Source: Lentisphaerota bacterium (GTDB lineage: Bacteria; Verrucomicrobiota; Kiritimatiellia; RFP12; UBA3636). Taken from it: a stretch of DNA of 12,591 nucleotides. Shown piece by piece: positions 6,039-12,591 of the stretch. The stretch is taken from assembly GCA_022837245.1 (NCBI GenBank), contig JALHHX010000059.1, positions 1-12,591 on the forward strand, in the 5' to 3' direction. The position numbers and the translations under genes are program-made. The notes under the pieces were generated by a model. It had not been told where the DNA came from, ran no database searches, and saw nothing but the letters and a program-made list of their open reading frames with translations. Position 1 is the first letter of the stretch, and every line of letters begins with the position of its first letter.

Positions 6039-7118
6039 ATGTCACGCATATACAACTTTAACGCGGGTCCCGCCGCGATTCCACTGGAGGTTCTCGAGAC
6101 CGCCCAGGCCGAGCTGCTTGATTTCAACGGCACCGGCATGTCGATTATGGAAGCTTCGCATCGCGGCAAGGCGTACGAGGCCGTGCACAACGAAGCCATC
6201 GCGAACTTGCGCGAGCTGCTCGGCATATCCGAAGATTACGCCGTGTTGCTGCTGCAGGGCGGCGCAAGCACGCAGTTCTCCATGGTCCCGATGAACCTGC
6301 TGCTCCCCGGAGAAACCGCTGACTACACCAACTCGGGATCCTGGGGATCTAAGGCCATAAAAGAAGCCAAGAAGGTCGGCAATGTCAATGTGGCGGCCGA
6401 CTGCGGCAAGGAAATCCCGACACGCGTGCCGCGTGTCTCCGAACTCAAGCTCACCGCAGGTGCCAAATATCTGCACGTGACTTCGAACGAGACGATTTCA
6501 GGTGCCCGTTGGAACGAATACCCAGATGTGGACTGCCCGATCGTGGCCGACATGAGCTCTGACATACTGTCCCGCCCGTTCGATATGTCACGCTTCGGAC
6601 TGATCTACGCCGGCGCGCAGAAGAATCTGGGGCCTTCGGGGCTGACGCTTGTCGTAGTCCGCAAGGATCTCGCAGAGGGCGCACCAGAGAATCTGCCGAC
6701 GATGATGCGCTACAAGACCCACATCGAGGAGAACTCATTGTACAACACACCACCGTGTTTCTCCATTTACATACTGATGCTCGTCACGCGCTGGGTCAAG
6801 AAAATCGGCCGCGATAATCTATACAAGCAGAACGTGGACAAGGCCGCGAAACTCTACGCCGCGATAGACGGCAGCGGAGGCTGGTACAAAGGCACCGCCG
6901 TCAAGGAATTCCGTTCCGACATGAACGTGACCTTCCGTCTGCCCTCCGAGGATCTTGAAGCCAAATTTGCCGCAGAGGCGACAAAGGCCGGATTCAACGG
7001 ACTAAAGGGGCACAGGTCGGTTGGTGGCATCAGGGCCTCGATCTACAACGCCGTGCCAGTGAAGGCGATCGATGATCTTGTGGCGTTCATGAACCAATTC
7101 AAGGCCTCGAACGGCTGA
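6039..7118 (+). CDS. serC: Phosphoserine aminotransferase
   Basis: PLP enzyme of serine biosynthesis: converts 3-phosphohydroxypyruvate plus glutamate to O-phosphoserine and 2-oxoglutarate, and also serves pyridoxal phosphate synthesis in some bacteria. The 359 residues match the family length. It begins with the typical YNFNAGPAAIP (5-15), and then shows SIMEASHRG (35-43), the cofactor loop GGAST (74-78), the aspartate of ADMSSD (D171) and the PLP-binding lysine K195 in YAGAQKNLGPSG (190-201). It ends with GLKGHRSVGGIRASIYNA (positions about 324-341). The start ATG has AAAGGA about 10 bases upstream. The gene follows tRNA-Arg without a terminator, and pgpH starts 34 bases after its stop. Confidence 0.97.
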   Translation: MSRIYNFNAGPAAIPLEVLETAQAELLDFNGTGMSIMEASHRGKAYEAVHNEAIANLRELLGISEDYAVLLLQGGASTQFSMVPMNLLLPGETADYTNSGSWGSKAIKEAKKVGNVNVAADCGKEIPTRVPRVSELKLTAGAKYLHVTSNETISGARWNEYPDVDCPIVADMSSDILSRPFDMSRFGLIYAGAQKNLGPSGLTLVVVRKDLAEGAPENLPTMMRYKTHIEENSLYNTPPCFSIYILMLVTRWVKKIGRDNLYKQNVDKAAKLYAAIDGSGGWYKGTAVKEFRSDMNVTFRLPSEDLEAKFAAEATKAGFNGLKGHRSVGGIRASIYNAVPVKAIDDLVAFMNQFKASNG

Positions 7119-7152
7119 TTGGCACTCCGCCCGTTCATGGGGAAGGAAGCCG

Positions 7153-8829
7153 ATGAGCAGCAAGGATCTGGAAATTTCAAAAGCCCGCCTTAAAAAGGTG
7201 GGCTCCCGCGAGAAGCGTTCTGCGGCTGGCAAGGCCCCCGTGCCTTTCCGCAACAGCGCCATGCTCGCCATCCTATATGTGATCGCGACCATGCTATTTG
7301 CCGTCGGCATGATGGCATGGACGTATCCGCTCACCGGCTTCCGCCAATGGTACAAACACCTGCCTCTCGCGATCGTGCTGATGGTCTTCGCCGTCATATG
7401 CGCGCGGGTAATGCTCCGGCTGGTAGCTCGCGATGTGTTAAAACGCAATTCCAGACTGTTGATGCTGTGCATAATCGCGATGTTCAGCATGCTGTTCCAG
7501 TCCGTATGCCTCGCGTTCATGTCGCGGCCTGAGGTCCAGTCATTGTTTCCGTTCGAGACCTTGCAGGTCTGCCATTTCCTTTTCCCGTACATTTTCGCTC
7601 CGGCGATGGCCGCTTTGCTTGCCGGCCCGGCAGCTGGTGTTTCGTTCGGCATTGGCATGGTGTTCATCAACTTGCTATTCGTCACGTCCGAAGCGGCCAT
7701 GCTGCCAGCCTTCACCGCCGGCACCGCCGCTGCCGTGGTGGTGCCGCGTCTCATCGCCAAGGTGCGCAGACGCGTTGCGCTGCTGCGCTCCTTTGCAGCG
7801 GCGTTCACCATCCAGCTCCTCGGCATTGCCGTGTTCCTTGGCGTAAAACTTGTCTCCGGAGACATGCACGACCTCGGCGAATCATTCGCCACTTTGGGGG
7901 GCATCTCGGTGTTCGCCGTGGTGGCCACGGCTTTTTCAGTAGCATTCGCTTACGTGGCTACGATCCTGTTGCTGCCGGTCATGGAGCATTTGTTCGCCGC
8001 TACCAGCAACATACGGCTTAATGAATTCACCGACCTGGGCAATCCGCTTCTCCAGCGCCTCTCCCTTGAAGCTCCCGGCACCTACCACCATTGCATAGTC
8101 GTCGCGACCCTCGCGGCGGCGGCGGCGGACCGCATCGCCGCCAACTCCCTGCTGGCGCGCGTTGGCGCGTATTACCACGACATTGGCAAGCTCACAAAGC
8201 CGTCATTCTATTCGGAAAACGTCGGGGCGGACCGCCACAACCCGCATGAAGGCCTATCGCCAAACATGAGCGCCGTTATAATCGGCGCGCACGTCAAGGA
8301 AGGCATGGGCATGTCGTTACACCACAACCTCCCCCCGCCGATACACGACATCGTGCGCGAGCACCACGGGACGTCTGTCATGTCGTGGTTCCTCCACAAG
8401 GCCAAGGAAGAGGCGAAGGCGAAGTCTAAAAACGGCGACGAAAAAAACTCGCACTCTCCCGTCGACGAGAGCCAATTCAGGTACCCTGGCCCGCGCCCGA
8501 CGACTAAGGAGGCCGCAATAGTGATGCTTGCCGACTCCGTCGAGGCGGCGTCCAGGAGCCTCGAACGCCCCACACGCGCAAATATCGAAAACATGGTTGA
8601 AAGCATCGTGAATGGCAAAATCAAGGACGAGCAGCTAGATTCATCACCGCTAACGTTTTTGGACGTAGTGAGCATTAAACGTTCTTTCGCCAGCTCGCTC
8701 ACGAACATCCTGCACGCGCGCGTCCCGTATCCAAAAGACGAGGATCAAAAAGGGCGTGGGGAAGAGAAACAAAAGGAGCCCGCAAATGAAGCTGACGGCG
8801 GCAATACGGAAGCCTCGGCGGAAAATTGA
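7153..8829 (+). CDS. pgpH: Membrane HD-domain phosphohydrolase, PgpH/YqfF-like (probable c-di-AMP phosphodiesterase)
   Basis: Integral membrane protein of 558 residues. After a basic N-terminus (1-33) come several hydrophobic segments, approximately 36-58, 70-92, 101-123, 143-176, 182-200, 208-233 and 247-280. A cytoplasmic HD domain follows: YHH (311-313), YYHDIGK (340-346, H342/D343), NPHEGLSP (363-370), REHHG (402-406) and LADSVEA (459-465, D461), all expected metal and substrate residues of the HDIG family. PgpH homologues hydrolyse the second messenger c-di-AMP. Typical Firmicutes PgpH is larger, about 700 residues, with an extracellular 7TMR-HDED domain after TM1; here only about 10-15 residues separate TM1 and TM2, so that sensor is missing. 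A charged tail (527-558) overlaps ybeY by 44 bases. Location before ybeY matches the conserved cluster. Substrate is inferred. Confidence 0.88.
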   Translation: MSSKDLEISKARLKKVGSREKRSAAGKAPVPFRNSAMLAILYVIATMLFAVGMMAWTYPLTGFRQWYKHLPLAIVLMVFAVICARVMLRLVARDVLKRNSRLLMLCIIAMFSMLFQSVCLAFMSRPEVQSLFPFETLQVCHFLFPYIFAPAMAALLAGPAAGVSFGIGMVFINLLFVTSEAAMLPAFTAGTAAAVVVPRLIAKVRRRVALLRSFAAAFTIQLLGIAVFLGVKLVSGDMHDLGESFATLGGISVFAVVATAFSVAFAYVATILLLPVMEHLFAATSNIRLNEFTDLGNPLLQRLSLEAPGTYHHCIVVATLAAAAADRIAANSLLARVGAYYHDIGKLTKPSFYSENVGADRHNPHEGLSPNMSAVIIGAHVKEGMGMSLHHNLPPPIHDIVREHHGTSVMSWFLHKAKEEAKAKSKNGDEKNSHSPVDESQFRYPGPRPTTKEAAIVMLADSVEAASRSLERPTRANIENMVESIVNGKIKDEQLDSSPLTFLDVVSIKRSFASSLTNILHARVPYPKDEDQKGRGEEKQKEPANEADGGNTEASAEN

Positions 8830-9313
8830 GCGCGTCGCCGCGCGCCGCTTGGCTGAGGCGCTCCATGTGCTTGCTGTTTCGGCGGATACGCCCGAGCGCA
8901 ACCTCCTGAGTGGTTTCGGGGAAATCACTGTTGTCTTCGCGGGCGACAAGGTAATGACCCGGGTGCACCGCGACGCGATGGGAACTGACGGACCCGCCGA
9001 TGTCGTCACCATCCCATATGGCGCTTCACCAGTCACGCCCGCATCCGCCGAGATTTATGTGAATGTGGACCTTGCATGCGAACGCGGAGTCGACCGCTCG
9101 GGAATCGAATTGATCCGCAGTGAAACCACTGGGGAATGGTCGCCCGAACACGAGCTCGCACTGTACGTGGCTCACGGGTTGGATCATCTGGCAGGCGGCG
9201 ACGACGCTTACAAGACAGGGTTCAAGGCAATGCGTGGGCGCGAGATCAAGTGGGTGCGCGAAGCCGAAAAGGCGGGACTGCTAAAAAATATTTTTAAACC
9301 GGAGGAGAGGTAA
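8786..9313 (+). CDS. ybeY: Endoribonuclease/rRNA maturation factor YbeY
   Basis: Metal-dependent RNase needed for 16S rRNA 3'-end maturation and ribosome quality control. Starting at ATG 8786 it has 175 residues. The family blocks are visible: HRDAMGTDGPADVVTIPYG (61-79, equivalent to the usual TDVLSFPY region), AEIYVNVDLA (88-97) and the metal motif HGLDHLAGGDD (130-140) with H130, H134 and D140. In most YbeY proteins the third ligand is His; here it is Asp, as I recall for Bacteroidetes. An upstream GTG at 8756 is rejected because AGGAG (8774-8778) lies between it and the ATG with a 7-base spacer. The gene overlaps pgpH by 44 bases and ends one base before mgtE, so translational coupling is likely. 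Confidence 0.92.
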   Translation: MKLTAAIRKPRRKIERVAARRLAEALHVLAVSADTPERNLLSGFGEITVVFAGDKVMTRVHRDAMGTDGPADVVTIPYGASPVTPASAEIYVNVDLACERGVDRSGIELIRSETTGEWSPEHELALYVAHGLDHLAGGDDAYKTGFKAMRGREIKWVREAEKAGLLKNIFKPEER

Positions 9314-9314
9314 A

Positions 9315-10697
9315 ATGGACGAAGAAAATACTGCCGAAATCCACGCTCGCATAAACGACCTTGTGGAACAACAACTCTGGGGCCAGGCCGCGTCTGAAAT
9401 CACCAACCTGCCACCTGCGGACATCGCCGAGATACTCAGCAGATACAACAAGGAAACCACTGCCGCGATGTTCAACGTGCTCCCTGATTCCCTGAAGGCT
9501 GACGTCCTCGCGCATCTTGAACCGGAAATTGCGGCGGAGGTCACGGAATCCATTCCTTCGGAGCAAGTTTCAGAGATCATGATGGAAATGGATCCAGACG
9601 ACGCCGCGGACATTCTAGGAGAACTTGACGAGGATGTCATGGAGCAGGTCGTGGGGCGGATGGATGCGGACGATGCAGAGGATGTGCGCAAGTTGATGAC
9701 ATACCCGGAAGACTCGGCGGGCGGCATCATGACAACGGACCTCATCACGATGCGGCCTGACCAGACGATTCTTGATGCGCTCGACGCCATCGCCGGATAC
9801 GAAGAGGGGGAGTCAATCTACCAAATATACGTTGTCGACTCCGCGAATCGGTTGATCGGCGTCGTTCCGGTCTGGGAGCTGCTCCGGCACAAGGTCAGAT
9901 CCACGCCTTTATCCGAAATCATGCGCACGGAAATAGTATCTGTCAAGAGCAACGATGACCAAGAGGATGTGGCGCGCACGATACACAAATATTCGATGCA
10001 TGTGATCCCGGTTTTGGATGAAACCGGAGTTCTTATCGGGCGCATCACGCACGACGACGTTATCGACGTAATAAAGGAAGAAGCTGAGGAGGACATATTC
10101 CGTCTCGCGGGTTCTGATGACGACGAACTCGGCAACGCCTCCATACTCAAAAGCTGCGCGATACGGCTTCCATGGCTTTTGATAACGCTGCTTGGTGGCG
10201 GCATAACCGCCTTGCTTTCTAGGAGGTATTCAATATACTTCGGATCAGTGCTGGTGCTAGCCGCCTTCATCCCAAACATAATGGGGATGGGAGGAAACAC
10301 GGGTCTCCAATCAAGCACCTTGCTAGTCCGCGAAATAGCATCCGGCACGGCGCGGCGGCAGCCTCTTGGGGCGCTCATTAGGCATGAGGTTCGCACAGGC
10401 GCGTTTATGGGGGTGATATGCGGCGCTGGCATATACATCGCGGCGATCATTATTATTTCTCTAGAACCAACCGCCACGTCCGTGTCTCCGTGGCTCCTTG
10501 CTGGCGTAGTTGCGGTATCCCTGTTCTGCGCTATGAGCTTCGCGGCAGGGTTCGGAGCGTTGATACCAGTGATTCTAGACCGCATCCGTATCGACCCAGC
10601 CGTGGCATCCGGTCCATTCATTTCGGTGCTCAACGACATTTCCGCGCTGACAATCTATTATAGCGTGTCCGTTGCGTTATTGTCCGCGGTGCTATGA
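9315..10697 (+). CDS. mgtE: Magnesium transporter MgtE
   Basis: Inner-membrane Mg2+ channel of 460 residues, close to the family's usual 450. Residues 1-129 form the acidic superhelical MgtE_N domain with repeats such as DPDDAADILGELD (93-105). The plug motif YPEDSAGGIMTT (130-141) leads into two CBS domains (about 139-195 and 200-258) that sense cytoplasmic Mg2+. The membrane part (about 284-460) includes RLPWLL (284-289), the pore motif AFIPNIMGMGGNTGLQS (317-333) and DPAVASGPF (427-435), with D440 in the position of the conserved pore aspartate. A strong GGAGAGG precedes the ATG, which is one base after the ybeY stop. No M-box riboswitch space exists; control is presumably through the operon promoter and CBS gating. 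Confidence 0.96.
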   Translation: MDEENTAEIHARINDLVEQQLWGQAASEITNLPPADIAEILSRYNKETTAAMFNVLPDSLKADVLAHLEPEIAAEVTESIPSEQVSEIMMEMDPDDAADILGELDEDVMEQVVGRMDADDAEDVRKLMTYPEDSAGGIMTTDLITMRPDQTILDALDAIAGYEEGESIYQIYVVDSANRLIGVVPVWELLRHKVRSTPLSEIMRTEIVSVKSNDDQEDVARTIHKYSMHVIPVLDETGVLIGRITHDDVIDVIKEEAEEDIFRLAGSDDDELGNASILKSCAIRLPWLLITLLGGGITALLSRRYSIYFGSVLVLAAFIPNIMGMGGNTGLQSSTLLVREIASGTARRQPLGALIRHEVRTGAFMGVICGAGIYIAAIIIISLEPTATSVSPWLLAGVVAVSLFCAMSFAAGFGALIPVILDRIRIDPAVASGPFISVLNDISALTIYYSVSVALLSAVL

Positions 10698-10710
10698 CAC
10701 GGCCTATGAG

Positions 10711-11487
10711 ATGATCCAGAAAACCGAGGCAATAGTACTAAGGATTTTTCCCTTTTCGCGCACTTCGCACATGGTTTCGTGGCTGACGCGCGACGGCGAC
10801 CGCATCACCACGTCCGTCAAGGGCGCCACCCGCAGTAAAAGCCCATTCCTCGGACAGTATGATCTCTTCTACACCTGTGAGCTTCTCTACTACACGCGCG
10901 AACGCAACGGTGTTCACATGGCAAAGGAATGCACGCCGCTCGCCATGCGCGATAAACTCCGCGAGAACTGGCGCTCCGAGCAATGCGCCTCCTGGTTTTC
11001 CGCGCTCGCCTACAACGCCTCTGGCGGCGGCGTGCGAGACAGAGCCTTTTACTCCCTTTTCTCTGAAACGCTCGATTTCATATCGGCCTTGGACTTCGCG
11101 CCTCCCGCGATTGTGTTCGCCCGCTACGAGGCGAAAATCCTCTCACTCATGGGGCTGGCACCAAATTTCGGCCCATGCCGTCATTGCGAACCATCCGTAA
11201 CGGACGATGTTTTTCTCTTCAATCTTGCCTCGGGTTCTCGCCACTGCCCCGCGCATTCCACGCGCGACTACTATGATCCTATGATCAACGTTTCCAGGCG
11301 TACTGTCGCTCTCTTCAACGAAGTCGTCGCTTCGCATTCCCTTGGGTTGAGTTCTCCCATAGCCCGCATAGCGGAACCGCACGTTTTCGCTCTTTTACGC
11401 CTGCTCGGGTTGTTCATCCGATACCATCTTGAAAACGTCCCCTTCGAAGGCCGGGGCATCGCCCTAAAAGCTCTCTTAGCGGTGTAG
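10711..11487 (+). CDS. recO: DNA repair protein RecO
   Basis: Recombination mediator that works with RecR/RecF to load RecA on gapped DNA. From ATG 10711 it has 258 residues, normal for the family. The N-terminal OB fold starts IQKTEAIVLRIFPFSRTSHM (2-21) and continues to GATRSKSPFLGQYDLF (38-53). The helical C-domain has a zinc knuckle formed by C156 and C159 (CRHC) with C179 and H182 (HCPAH), a Cys3His version of the usual four Cys. A longer frame from 10672 would overlap the mgtE end and add 13 residues unlike RecO, so it is rejected. No clear Shine-Dalgarno site precedes the ATG; it starts 13 bases after mgtE stops, suggesting coupled re-initiation. It is the last gene of the rightward set. 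Confidence 0.92.
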   Translation: MIQKTEAIVLRIFPFSRTSHMVSWLTRDGDRITTSVKGATRSKSPFLGQYDLFYTCELLYYTRERNGVHMAKECTPLAMRDKLRENWRSEQCASWFSALAYNASGGGVRDRAFYSLFSETLDFISALDFAPPAIVFARYEAKILSLMGLAPNFGPCRHCEPSVTDDVFLFNLASGSRHCPAHSTRDYYDPMINVSRRTVALFNEVVASHSLGLSSPIARIAEPHVFALLRLLGLFIRYHLENVPFEGRGIALKALLAV

Positions 11488-11507
11488 CCTTTTCTTTCAT
11501 TTTAAAG

Positions 11508-11583
11508 TGGTGGCGGGAGAGGGACTCGAACCCCCGACCGATGGATTATGATTCCAGTGCTCTACCGACTGAGCTATCCCGCC
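11508..11583 (-). tRNA. tRNA with CAT anticodon, probably elongator tRNA-Met
   Basis: A 76-nt cloverleaf on the minus strand. Acceptor GGCGGGA/TCCCGCC is fully paired, with discriminator A and encoded CCA (plus-strand TGG at 11508-11510). The D stem is GCTC/GAGC and the T stem GGGGG/CCCTC carries one G-T pair. The anticodon loop ATCATAA places CAT at 11550-11548. The G1-C72 pair argues against initiator tRNA, so elongator Met is preferred; a lysidine-modified tRNA-Ile2 cannot be excluded from sequence alone. Oddities are A at position 32 and a C27-T43 mismatch. Confidence 0.93.
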
Positions 11584-11605
11584 AATAAGCTGAAAGACAA
11601 AAGTC

Positions 11606-11635
11606 AATATATCAAAAGCCTATTCATTCAGTCAA
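11606..11635 (-). promoter_or_regulatory. Sigma70-type promoter of the tRNA-Met gene
   Basis: On the minus strand TTGACT (11635-11630) and TATATT (11611-11606) each match five of six consensus positions and are separated by 18 bases. The tRNA 5' end lies 22 bases past the -10 box. This gives the tRNA a start site independent of the AraC gene that ends upstream at 11656. Confidence 0.8.
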
Positions 11636-11655
11636 TAACGAAAATTGCACCACGG

Positions 11656-12591
11656 TTAGAAAATCTTAAGACGGGTGTTGGCGGGGAGGACGCCTATGTT
11701 GCGGTATTCGTTGGGTGTGCAACGCATGATGCGCTTGAATGCGCGGGCGAAGTGGGCAGTGTTGGCGAATCCGAGTTTATTGGACACTTCTTTAACTGAG
11801 AGGTCCCCCTCATGAAGCAGTCTGCATGCTGCCGAGATTTTGCTCGACAATATGTACTGGTAAGGGGTGGTGGCTCCATGCTCAGCGAAGACGCGCGTGA
11901 GATGCTCGCGCGAGACGCCAAAGCGTGATGCGATATCCACGACCGAGATGGGTTCTCCGATATGTGTCTGAACGTATTCGTGTACTCTGCGGACTAGCTG
12001 GTTTCCAGTTTTGAGGTCCGGTTCCTCCTCCTTGCTAACAAGCAGGGCGTTCAGGAGATCCACGACCAGTTTTGATCCTTCCAGTGAGGAAATCGAGCAA
12101 CCGATCTGGTCGTAGACGTGGAACGACAGCAAACGCTCTATTACAGGGTGTTTCGGAGGCAGCTCATATATTGCGCCGTACCTGCGTATAAGATACTGCG
12201 CCATCGCGCAGCCGGCCTGGCCTCCGAAATCCAGGAAGACAAACTTCCAAGGCTCTGTTTTGTCAGCCGGATATCCGTATGCAATATTGGGGTCGTGGGA
12301 TGCGGCGAGAAACGCAGTGCAGCTTCCGCAGACATGCGTGCCCTGAGAATTCATGAAAACCCCTTCGCCGGAGAACGTGTACTGGAAAATGTAATGGCGG
12401 CGCCGCGCCGCGACGGCCGCCGCGCCGGTGTCGGTGAATTTGAAGGTGCCCACGAGCCCGCGCTCCGGGTCTGCGCGCAGCGCGGTGATCCACGCCGCCG
12501 CCGTGCCGCCGCCCGTCTCGCTCGCGTGGTCCATGTCCACGAGGATCTCGGGCTTGAAATTCTCCACGATCCGCCGCACCGCGCCGGGCGT
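11656..12591 (-). CDS. AraC-family transcriptional regulator, N-terminus replaced or incomplete
   Basis: DNA-binding regulator. Counting from GTG 12579 (307 residues), an AraC-type beta-barrel ligand domain runs from about residue 62 (HYIFQYTFSGEGVF, 62-75) through SHDPNIAYGYP (94-104) and TEPWKFVFLDFGG (108-120). A C-terminal double helix-turn-helix covers about 198-295, with SVVDIASRFGVSREHLTRVF (212-231) and VKEVSNKLGFANTAHFARAF (262-281). Regulators of this shape usually control nearby carbohydrate genes; none is in the window, so the target is unknown. Residues 1-61 do not look like AraC (see the separate entry), and the frame stays open to the window edge, so GTG 12579 is only a candidate start and the true 5' end is unresolved. 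The usual first 30-50 residues of the barrel domain appear to be missing. The stop is 72 bases before the tRNA-Met gene. Confidence 0.85.
   Translation of the reverse strand, partial: TPGAVRRIVENFKPEILVDMDHASETGGGTAAAWITALRADPERGLVGTFKFTDTGAAAVAARRRHYIFQYTFSGEGVFMNSQGTHVCGSCTAFLAASHDPNIAYGYPADKTEPWKFVFLDFGGQAGCAMAQYLIRRYGAIYELPPKHPVIERLLSFHVYDQIGCSISSLEGSKLVVDLLNALLVSKEEEPDLKTGNQLVRRVHEYVQTHIGEPISVVDIASRFGVSREHLTRVFAEHGATTPYQYILSSKISAACRLLHEGDLSVKEVSNKLGFANTAHFARAFKRIMRCTPNEYRNIGVLPANTRLKIF
12397..12591 (-). pseudogene. In-frame fragment resembling a Mu-like phage protease (I protein)
   Basis: The 65 codons upstream of the AraC barrel read as VRRIVENFKPEILVDMDHAS, then a Gly/Ala-rich stretch, AWITALRADPERGLVG and TFKFTDTGAAAVAARR. 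The order F-x-PEILVDxDH, AAxWITALR, ERGL, FTDTGAxAVxxRR matches, from memory, the middle of Mu-like phage head proteases, which normally continue with a YRYLSP-like segment. Here it passes directly into an AraC domain. Third codon positions are G or C in 62 of 65 codons, against 19 of the next 29. Either a phage gene fragment was joined to the regulator, or two contigs were misjoined. The family match is recognition without a search. Confidence 0.6.

Noticed and set aside
7002..7928. 308-codon minus-strand frame opposite the serC end and pgpH
   Set aside because: It is antisense to the membrane region of pgpH, is rich in Ser/Ala/Thr/Met as expected for the complement of hydrophobic codons, and has no domain.
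9818..10639. 273-codon minus-strand frame opposite mgtE
   Set aside because: It is antisense to the clearly recognised CBS and membrane domains of MgtE, with no independent evidence.

Overview
The window is about 55% GC, densely packed, and shows genes typical of a strict anaerobe. It is bacterial: it has sigma70-type promoters, Shine-Dalgarno sites and tRNAs with encoded CCA. A hydrogen-evolving NAD(H)-linked [FeFe] hydrogenase operon, an AraC regulator carrying an FLDFGG-type segment, and a YbeY with Asp in place of its third metal-binding His fit a fermentative member of the PVC group (Lentisphaerae/Kiritimatiellae/Verrucomicrobia-like, gut or sediment). That placement is an inference from protein style and has not been tested.

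Layout. (a) 1-191, minus strand: the 5' end of an exported protein that runs off the left edge. (b) 192-508: intergenic, with a REP-like cluster of short inverted and direct repeats (322-439) and a strong rho-independent terminator (449-485) that ends the hydrogenase operon. (c) 509-5634, minus strand: a five-gene operon in transcription order hndA (NuoE-like), a histidine-kinase-type ATPase without a kinase core, hndB (thioredoxin-fold ferredoxin), hndC (NuoF-like diaphorase) and hndD ([FeFe] catalytic subunit). Together they would form a soluble NAD(P)(H)-dependent, possibly electron-bifurcating hydrogenase. The maturation genes hydE/F/G are not in the window. (d) 5635-5932: divergent control region. 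(e) 5890-11487, plus strand: a strong promoter, tRNA-Arg(CCT), then serC, a PgpH-like HD phosphohydrolase, ybeY, mgtE and recO, closely spaced or overlapping and with no terminator seen between them. pgpH-ybeY-(x)-recO is a conserved bacterial housekeeping cluster. (f) 11508-11583, minus strand: a CAT-anticodon tRNA (probably elongator Met) with its own promoter. (g) 11656-12591, minus strand: an AraC-family regulator.

The most unusual point is at the right edge. The reading frame of the AraC gene continues upstream into about 65 codons that do not look like AraC. They resemble part of a Mu-like phage protease, and GC at third codon positions jumps abruptly near 12397. This is either a recombination or prophage junction, or an assembly chimera at a contig end. 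No CRISPR array, transposase or complete mobile element was seen. The clearest candidates for unfamiliar biology are the AraC/phage junction, the repeat cluster downstream of the hydrogenase operon, and the ATPase embedded in that operon.
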